Source of the DNA: Bacteroidota bacterium
GTDB lineage: Bacteria > Bacteroidota > Bacteroidia > JAADEI01
NCBI GenBank assembly: GCA_024280615.1
Contig: JAJRPU010000245.1
Coordinates: forward strand, 1 to 12,014
Reading direction: 5' to 3'
Length of the DNA: 12,014 nt
Shown: positions 8,401-12,014 of the stretch, one piece after another
Layout: each line of letters opens with the position of its first letter
How positions within the stretch are numbered: position 1 is the first letter of the stretch
Translations under genes and position numbers: made by a program
Notes under the pieces: generated by a model
Seen by the model: only the letters and a program-made list of their open reading frames with translations
Databases searched by the model: none
What the model was told of the DNA's origin: nothing

Positions 8401-8686
8401 TCTATTCAAGAGAAAGTGGAAAATAAGACTCATCTGGAGACTATCCAATGCAATCTCTATCAATTCAGACATTTCTCTTATTAATCAAGATTTGCGTGGC
8501 AATTTCAACGAACCCGTGGCATACTACCTTCTGGAGGGAATTCAACAGGGCACAAATGGCATCTGGACAGTGTTTCTATCTTGGGACCTAAATAATGCCC
8601 TAAATCTAAATCTGTCTTATAATGGCAGGACCTCTACAAGGGGCATAATACACAACGGGACTGCTACCGTGCGATATGTGTTTTAA
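5456..8686 (+). CDS. Large outer-membrane-type beta-barrel protein of unknown function
   Basis: A 1076-residue exported protein. Residues 1-26 form a signal peptide ending SSA before QDTC. The body is dominated by alternating polar and aromatic strands typical of outer-membrane barrels, and the last residues (GTATVRYVF) end in Phe, as beta-barrel C-termini usually do. Recognisable modules are GKEGIRGPYPL at 253-263, ILSGTERVYLDGKLLTRGSDRDYVIDYN at about 273-300 followed by the SRIVVEFQY strand near 316-324, YVGPNKGNYI at 434-443, and a calcium-loop-like DFNGDGVQQITE at 780-791 leading into AEYIRVWLPTLEYVP. From memory, proteins with these modules occur widely in Bacteroidota, Ignavibacteriota and related groups without assigned function. 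I see no TonB box or plug. It closes the rho-holA gene string, 35 nt after the preceding gene, and converges with ppsA. The envelope location is well supported; the role is unknown. Confidence 0.85.
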   Translation: MKQWAIRYVTSALLSYHFVLPYISSAQDTCFSSVPVNPFSVKVYCNDSVIPASSWYVDWFGGCLYWQEKPTCERLKIEFDTLSVDIDTIVSLPNPLPTQKGREPIVIYNAPIPSMASLPTSGLTIEGQLVQELSSGTNQNLNSQSYFGIIIKGNLTEDMTVEGHLSDQSLPIQPEGNTYQLQDFDRIYLRFTYKDRWYAGVGDQLWENPKQSYFLKYKRKIKGLTIGEESHNFNWNTGIAFSRGKYGRVSFYGKEGIRGPYPLVPENKQFIIILSGTERVYLDGKLLTRGSDRDYVIDYNKAEITFTPAVEITAQSRIVVEFQYTTQEYTRTQWQSSSFWKKGKIRGGIAYMGEKDNVAMSNIVLDSTVLARLSIAGDNDSLWTVPSYREALIQPGKILYRKIDTIVNGIKVAIFVYEPEPQPHDTLYEVSFTYVGPNKGNYILSQALSNGKIYKWVPPIGGVPQGSYEPVVKLLPPSQQHYANAFWELTSHKTKLRTNVGFSYVDLNILSPIDDGDNTGLASKIELMHGDSNLAVLFSYEMQSKNFLYAERFREVEFYRNWQTSDTGLLHLISGGIKFSKTIFNVTTLIKNQYLGISPEVRSSGKTSGRTRVLTIPMDSVTNLFIQSSWKHKLGNKEKWFIRHEGEFTTFEQVPISWLRISGGITTEEQLSFEVFGRIDAYQKMSQWKPFATRTGILMNGNIKNWNIQFSGSYVDVKATDTLRGVQSGLYINSQLSGDVINTEKLSLGTYFKVGRSMAQRQSYQYVKVPRGQGQFAWKDFNGDGVQQITEFVPALYQDEAEYIRVWLPTLEYVPVNLYEVSLFSRWEPVDAFNVNGRIQMTVQREKKWALVNFNPVSDTLLRYQSISAQATATINQNKAIWGEIIPIFRESYQWTTAGAGSIRSSEATGRIYLNAGSNWWLVPEGIIKQQNEWHEIDLTRQYALLQYTGAIKVLWKSTGTKRIQSELSFAYQEAQTTRNHHLFKRKWKIRLIWRLSNAISINSDISLINQDLRGNFNEPVAYYLLEGIQQGTNGIWTVFLSWDLNNALNLNLSYNGRTSTRGIIHNGTATVRYVF

Positions 8687-8697
8687 ATAATAAAAAT

Positions 8698-8855
8698 AAA
8701 CCACAGTGGACACCGAGTTCAGCACATTAGACACAGAGTTCTTTTTTTTTGAAACCACAGTGTCGCACAGAGTAAGATGAGAGTACACAGAGAATTAATA
8801 AGAAAAAATTAATAAAAACTTTGTGAAACTCTGTTTAACTCTGAGGAACTCTGTG
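8698..8855. repeat. Palindromic CACAGAG/CTCTGTG intergenic repeat element
   Basis: Left-arm words CACAGAG lie at 8732-8738, 8766-8772 and 8786-8792. Right-arm words CTCTGT(G) or CTCTGAG lie at 8829-8834, 8839-8845 and 8849-8855, so the block can fold as an imperfect long hairpin. The left arm is partly duplicated: AAACCACAGTG occurs at 8698-8708 and again at 8752-8762. The AT-rich centre contains a 9-bp direct repeat, AATTAATAA, at 8793-8801 and 8807-8815. The block fills the gap between convergent genes and extends through the stop codon of ppsA. Similar CACAGAG-type elements are, to my knowledge, dispersed between genes in several bacterial lineages. It may act as a bidirectional terminator, but I infer this from position only. 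Confidence 0.7.
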
Positions 8856-11255
8856 ACCTGCCTTCTCTCTTAGTTTCTGCTCTGTTTCATAGACGATTTG
8901 TAATGTTTTAAGAAGGGCATCGGGAATAACACTTATGGAGTCAATTCCCTGTTCCACTAGGTAGGCGGCAAAATCAGGGTAATCTGAGGGAGCCTGTCCA
9001 CAAATGCCCACTTTCCTGCCGTTCCTGTGTGCCCCAGCAATTATTTCGGCACATGCTTTTTTAACAGCGGGATGCCTTTCGTCAAACAAGTGTGCTATTC
9101 TCTCTGAATCTCTGTCCACACCAAGCATAAACTGAGTCAGGTCATTTGAACCAATGGAAAAGCCGTCAAAATACTTAGCGAACTCGTCTATGAGCAGAAC
9201 ATTTGAGGGCACCTCAGCCATCATATATATTTCCAAACCATTGCCTCGTTTAAGACCACCTTCTTCCAAAACTTTAATGACCCGTTGAGCCTCTTCGGGA
9301 GTTCTGCAAAACGGAACCATCACCTTCAGGTTAGTCAAGCCCATCTTTTCCCTGACACGGCGGACGGCAGCCACCTCAAGCAAAAAGGCATCTTTGTACT
9401 CGGTAGAATAATACCTGCTTGCCCCTCGCCAGCCAATCATAGGATTTTCTTCATTAGGTTCATAAAGCGACCCTCCTATCAAATGAGCATACTCATTAGA
9501 CTTAAAATCGGAAAAACGAAGAATGACTGGGCGGGGCCAGAACGCAGCAGCAATAGTAGCAATTCCTTGAGATAGTTTATCTACGAAGTATTCCCGTTTG
9601 TCGTCGTATCCACAGGTCAATTCCCGCACCTGTTCTTTAATGTCTTCTGGAAGGTTGTCAAAATTCAACAAAGCAAGGGGATGTATTTTCACCCAACTGG
9701 CGAAAATGAATTCCATTCTTGCCAAGCCTACTCCGGCGGCAGGCAGGACTCCAGCCCTAAACGCCTCCTCCGGATTGCCAACGTTAAGCATTATGTCCGT
9801 CTTGGGTTTAGGTAATTTGCTTAGGTCAAGTTCTTCAACCTCGTAAGCCACTTCGCCCTCGTAAATCCTTCCCACTTCGCCTTCCGCAGTTGAAACAGTT
9901 ATGGTCATTCCATTTTTGAGGACTTGCGTTGCCCTGCCTGTGCCTACCACAGCCGGAATCCCCAATTCACGGGCTACTATAGCGGCATGCGACGTCCTCC
10001 CTCCTTTGTCTGTGATTATAGCAGATGCCTTTTTCATTATTGGAACCCAATCCGGGTCAGTTATTGACGTAACGAGAACTTCTCCTTCTTCAAAAGCACC
10101 CATTTCTTCTGGACTACGCAATACCCTCACTTTGCCCACAGCCACTGAATCACCAACTGCGATGCCCTCTAAAATAGGCGTTGGATGCTCCTTTATACGA
10201 TAAATTTTAATAACTCCTTGCTTGCGTTGACTGTGGACTGTTTCTGGGCGAGCCTGCACCACATACAGTTCCCCTGTTATGCCGTCCTTCGCCCATTCTA
10301 TATCCATCGGTGTTGGCTTGCCATATTTGTTGGAATAATGTTGTTCAATTAAGAGTCCCCAGTGGGCAAGCCTCAACACTTCATCATCATTGAGGCTATA
10401 CTTTCTCCTTTCTTCTTCTGGAACTTCTTCCACCCAAAGAGTATGATCTTTTTCCTTATATACAAGCCTTGTGGCTTTATCGCCAAGTTTCTTAAGTATT
10501 AAAGACCTATACCCCCTTTTGAGGGTTGGCTTGTGAACATAAAATTCGTCCGGTGTAACATGTCCTTGCACCAAGTGTTCACCGAGTCCATAACCAGAGT
10601 TGATAAGAATGACATCCCTGAATCCTGTTTCAGTGTCCAGTGTAAACATTACGCCACTGGAAGCAAGGTCGCTCCGAACCATGTATTGCACACCAACAGA
10701 AATAGCTACCTTATCGTGAGAGAAGCCCTTTTCTTGTCTGTAAGCAATAGCCCGAGGTGTAAACAAACTGGCAAAGGCTTTCTTAATGGAATGAAGCAAG
10801 TCCTCCTCTCCCCTAACCATCAAATATGTGTCTTGTTGCCCTGCGAACGATGCCCCGGGAAGGTCCTCGGCAGTTGCCGACGAGCGAACAGCCACGTAAG
10901 CCTCGGTCATACCAGCTTGTTCAGAAAGCAACCGATATTTCTCCACTATCTTGCTTTTTAAGTCTTCAGGGAATTCCCCACCGATAATTAATGCCTGAAT
11001 CTGCTCTGCCCGATGCGTCAAATGGTCAAGGTCACTAACATCTATGGAACTGAGAAGCGTATTTATTTTTTCCGTTAAACCATTGGAATCAAGATAATAC
11101 CTATACGCCTTTGCCGTTACTGCAAAACCATCTGGAACCCTGACACCTAACTCCTTCAATTCGCGAATCAACTCACCAAGCGATGCATTCTTGCCGCCCA
11201 CTAGATTCACATCGTCAATGCCCACTTCTTTAAACCACAGCACCAAGTCCTCCAT
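8835..11255 (-). CDS. ppsA: Phosphoenolpyruvate synthase (pyruvate, water dikinase)
   Basis: Converts pyruvate, ATP and water to phosphoenolpyruvate, AMP and phosphate, feeding gluconeogenesis in the cytoplasm (EC 2.7.9.2). With the ATG at 11253-11255 the protein has 806 residues, close to the family norm. Residues 1-340 are the ATP-grasp/pyruvate-phosphate dikinase N-terminal domain (VNLVGGKNASLGELI, VAVRSSATAEDLPGASFAGQQ, MDIEWAKDG, VVQARPETV). The swivelling phosphohistidine domain has GGRTSHAAIVARELGIPAVVG, with the catalytic His at about 423. The C-terminal barrel shows MVPFCRTPEEA, GSNDLTQFMLGVDRDS and ICGQAPSDYPDFAAYLVEQGI, with the catalytic Cys at about 752. An upstream in-frame TTG at 11276 would add seven residues, but the family normally starts at the LVLWFKEVG segment and the ATG has a weak purine-rich GCGAGAG before it. 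The last few codons come from the adjoining palindromic repeat. Confidence 0.96.
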   Translation of the reverse strand: MEDLVLWFKEVGIDDVNLVGGKNASLGELIRELKELGVRVPDGFAVTAKAYRYYLDSNGLTEKINTLLSSIDVSDLDHLTHRAEQIQALIIGGEFPEDLKSKIVEKYRLLSEQAGMTEAYVAVRSSATAEDLPGASFAGQQDTYLMVRGEEDLLHSIKKAFASLFTPRAIAYRQEKGFSHDKVAISVGVQYMVRSDLASSGVMFTLDTETGFRDVILINSGYGLGEHLVQGHVTPDEFYVHKPTLKRGYRSLILKKLGDKATRLVYKEKDHTLWVEEVPEEERRKYSLNDDEVLRLAHWGLLIEQHYSNKYGKPTPMDIEWAKDGITGELYVVQARPETVHSQRKQGVIKIYRIKEHPTPILEGIAVGDSVAVGKVRVLRSPEEMGAFEEGEVLVTSITDPDWVPIMKKASAIITDKGGRTSHAAIVARELGIPAVVGTGRATQVLKNGMTITVSTAEGEVGRIYEGEVAYEVEELDLSKLPKPKTDIMLNVGNPEEAFRAGVLPAAGVGLARMEFIFASWVKIHPLALLNFDNLPEDIKEQVRELTCGYDDKREYFVDKLSQGIATIAAAFWPRPVILRFSDFKSNEYAHLIGGSLYEPNEENPMIGWRGASRYYSTEYKDAFLLEVAAVRRVREKMGLTNLKVMVPFCRTPEEAQRVIKVLEEGGLKRGNGLEIYMMAEVPSNVLLIDEFAKYFDGFSIGSNDLTQFMLGVDRDSERIAHLFDERHPAVKKACAEIIAGAHRNGRKVGICGQAPSDYPDFAAYLVEQGIDSISVIPDALLKTLQIVYETEQKLREKAGHRVPQS

Positions 11256-11593
11256 CTCTCGCTTTTTTTGAAACAACGCTTTACTATGCTATATTTATTA
11301 TCATCAAAATTAAGATTTATATCACAAAATCAGTAATCCAGAACCTCGTCATTGGTTTATAGTTTATCTTAAAACAAAGTTTTAAAAATCACACAAGATA
11401 TTACCATAATTTTTGATATGAATTTCACACCTCATCATCTATGATAAACAAAGAAAACAGAATTAAAAGCAAGAACTGAAAGAACCAAAAAAACCAAGAA
11501 AACAAACACAGTTCACAAACCTCCATCACCAATTCATTTGGACCACACATAAACAAACACTACACAAAAAGGTAATCAATTCTAAGATAGCAG
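11256..11593. other. AT-rich gene-free region between ppsA and the CRISPR array
   Basis: About 340 bp with no credible gene. The left part must hold the leftward ppsA promoter; I find no convincing pair of boxes. The right part (about 11440-11590) is A-rich and G-poor on the plus strand (for example AACCAAAAAAACCAAGAAAA at 11482-11501). It directly abuts an intact repeat, so it could be the leader of the array. If the crRNAs are made from the minus strand, it is instead the trailer flank. No inverted or direct repeat stands out. Confidence 0.5.
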
Positions 11594-11630
11594 GTCGCAA
11601 TCCTTGTTTTAATGGACCTACCACTCGAAC

Positions 11631-11649
11631 CACCCTTTACGGGGTGGGG
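11631..11649. repeat. Hairpin core shared with spacer 4, in spacer 1
   Basis: CACCCTTTACGGGGTGGGG occupies the first 19 nt of spacer 1 and recurs exactly at 11869-11887 in spacer 4. CACCC pairs with GGGTG around TTTACG. The stem is one base pair longer if the last C of the preceding repeat is used. The rest of spacer 1 (CAAAATTCCCGCTATGG) is unlike spacer 4. Confidence 0.9.
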
Positions 11650-11865
11650 CAAAATTCCCGCTATGGGTCGCAATCCTTGTTTTAATGGACCTACCACTCG
11701 AACTTGAAAGACCTGAAATATATGAACAATATGTTAAAGGTCGCAATCCTTGTTTTAATGGACCTACCACTCGAACCAGCAGGGAGAACATTAACGGGGC
11801 GACAAAATAAGTCGCAATCCTTGTTTTAATGGACCTACCACTCGAACCGGACGACTGACTGGAAG

Positions 11866-11887
11866 CCCCACCCTTTACGGGGTGGGG
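11866..11887. repeat. Perfect 8-bp GC-rich hairpin in spacer 4
   Basis: CCCCACCC (11866-11873) and GGGTGGGG (11880-11887) form a perfect stem around the loop TTTACG. It is preceded by GGAAG within the spacer. The arrangement resembles the GC-rich hairpins found after tnpB genes at the right ends of IS200/IS605-type transposons; that comparison is from memory. Confidence 0.85.
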
Positions 11888-12014
11888 GCGTCGCAATCCT
11901 TGTTTTAATGGACCTACCACTCGAACTAGCAACGGTTAAGGGCTACCTGTGTGGCAGAGATACGTCGCAATCCTTGTTTTAATGGACCTACCACTCGAAC
12001 AGCACCCTCTCAGA

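Larger units (their letters stand above)
11594..12014. CRISPR. CRISPR array, six identical 37-bp repeats (continues past the right edge)
   Basis: Repeats lie at 11594-11630, 11667-11703, 11740-11776, 11811-11847, 11890-11926 and 11964-12000. All six are identical, beginning GTCGCAATCC and ending CCACTCGAAC. Spacers are 11631-11666 (36), 11704-11739 (36), 11777-11810 (34), 11848-11889 (42), 11927-11963 (37) and a cut one from 12001. Read on the minus strand the repeat ends in ATTGCGAC, identical to the 5' crRNA handle known from Thermus thermophilus type III systems. That favours leftward transcription with the leader off the right edge. An intact repeat next to AT-rich DNA on the left argues the other way. 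No cas gene is visible, so the subtype is open; type III or type I is likely from repeat length and handle. Confidence 0.97.

Noticed and set aside
8742..8750. T-run as an intrinsic terminator for the outer-membrane-type gene
   Set aside because: No strong stem directly precedes the T-run; any termination is more likely due to the larger palindrome.
10533..10961. Open frame of 142 codons opposite ppsA
   Set aside because: It is antisense to the conserved ATP-grasp domain of ppsA and has no protein-like features.
11256..11276. Upstream TTG start for ppsA adding MFQKKRE
   Set aside because: The family normally begins just before LVLWFKEVG; the ATG at 11253-11255 gives the usual N-terminus.
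11848..11889. Spacer 4 hairpin as an intrinsic terminator within the array
   Set aside because: It lies between two intact repeats with spacer-like length and no T-run after the stem; its twin in spacer 1 points to a captured foreign sequence.
11618..11932. Open frame of 104 codons on the minus strand with a repeated LVRVVGPLKQGLR segment
   Set aside because: It lies wholly inside the CRISPR array; the repeated peptide is the translated CRISPR repeat.

Overview
The window looks like chromosomal DNA from a Bacteroidota/Chlorobiota/Ignavibacteriota-type bacterium (FCB group), possibly a thermophile. Three things point this way. The Rho has a long disordered N-terminal insert and a P-loop of the AQPKTGKT type. 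Almost no gene has a Shine-Dalgarno sequence. A 1076-residue outer-membrane-type protein carries motifs I associate with FCB genomes. The lineage call is an inference from gene content, not a placement.

Layout: positions 1-878 hold the start of a leftward gene for a secreted protein with a thermolysin/fungalysin-type propeptide; the rest lies off the left edge. A 220-bp divergent spacer (879-1098) has promoter-like boxes in both directions and a hairpin in the presumed rho leader. Five rightward genes follow: rho (1099-2853), holA for DNA polymerase III delta (2861-3910), two cytoplasmic proteins of unknown function (3964-4677 and 4701-5420), and the large outer-membrane-type protein (5456-8686). 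Gaps are 7, 53, 23 and 35 bp, so they are plausibly one transcription unit joining termination, replication and an envelope protein.

This unit converges on a leftward ppsA gene (phosphoenolpyruvate synthase, 8835-11255). An imperfect palindrome built of CACAGAG/CTCTGTG words lies between them and supplies the last codons of ppsA. Upstream of ppsA is about 340 bp of AT-rich DNA without genes. The window ends in a CRISPR array (11594 to beyond 12014) with six identical 37-bp repeats, five complete spacers and a sixth cut by the edge. No cas genes are visible.

The most interesting signal is in the array. Spacers 1 and 4 share an identical 19-nt core that forms a GC-rich hairpin around TTTACG. 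It resembles the hairpins at the right ends of IS200/IS605-type (TnpB) transposons, which suggests that the array was twice loaded from a transposon end. No complete new system is visible; the two unknown genes between holA and the envelope protein are the best candidates for undescribed biology.
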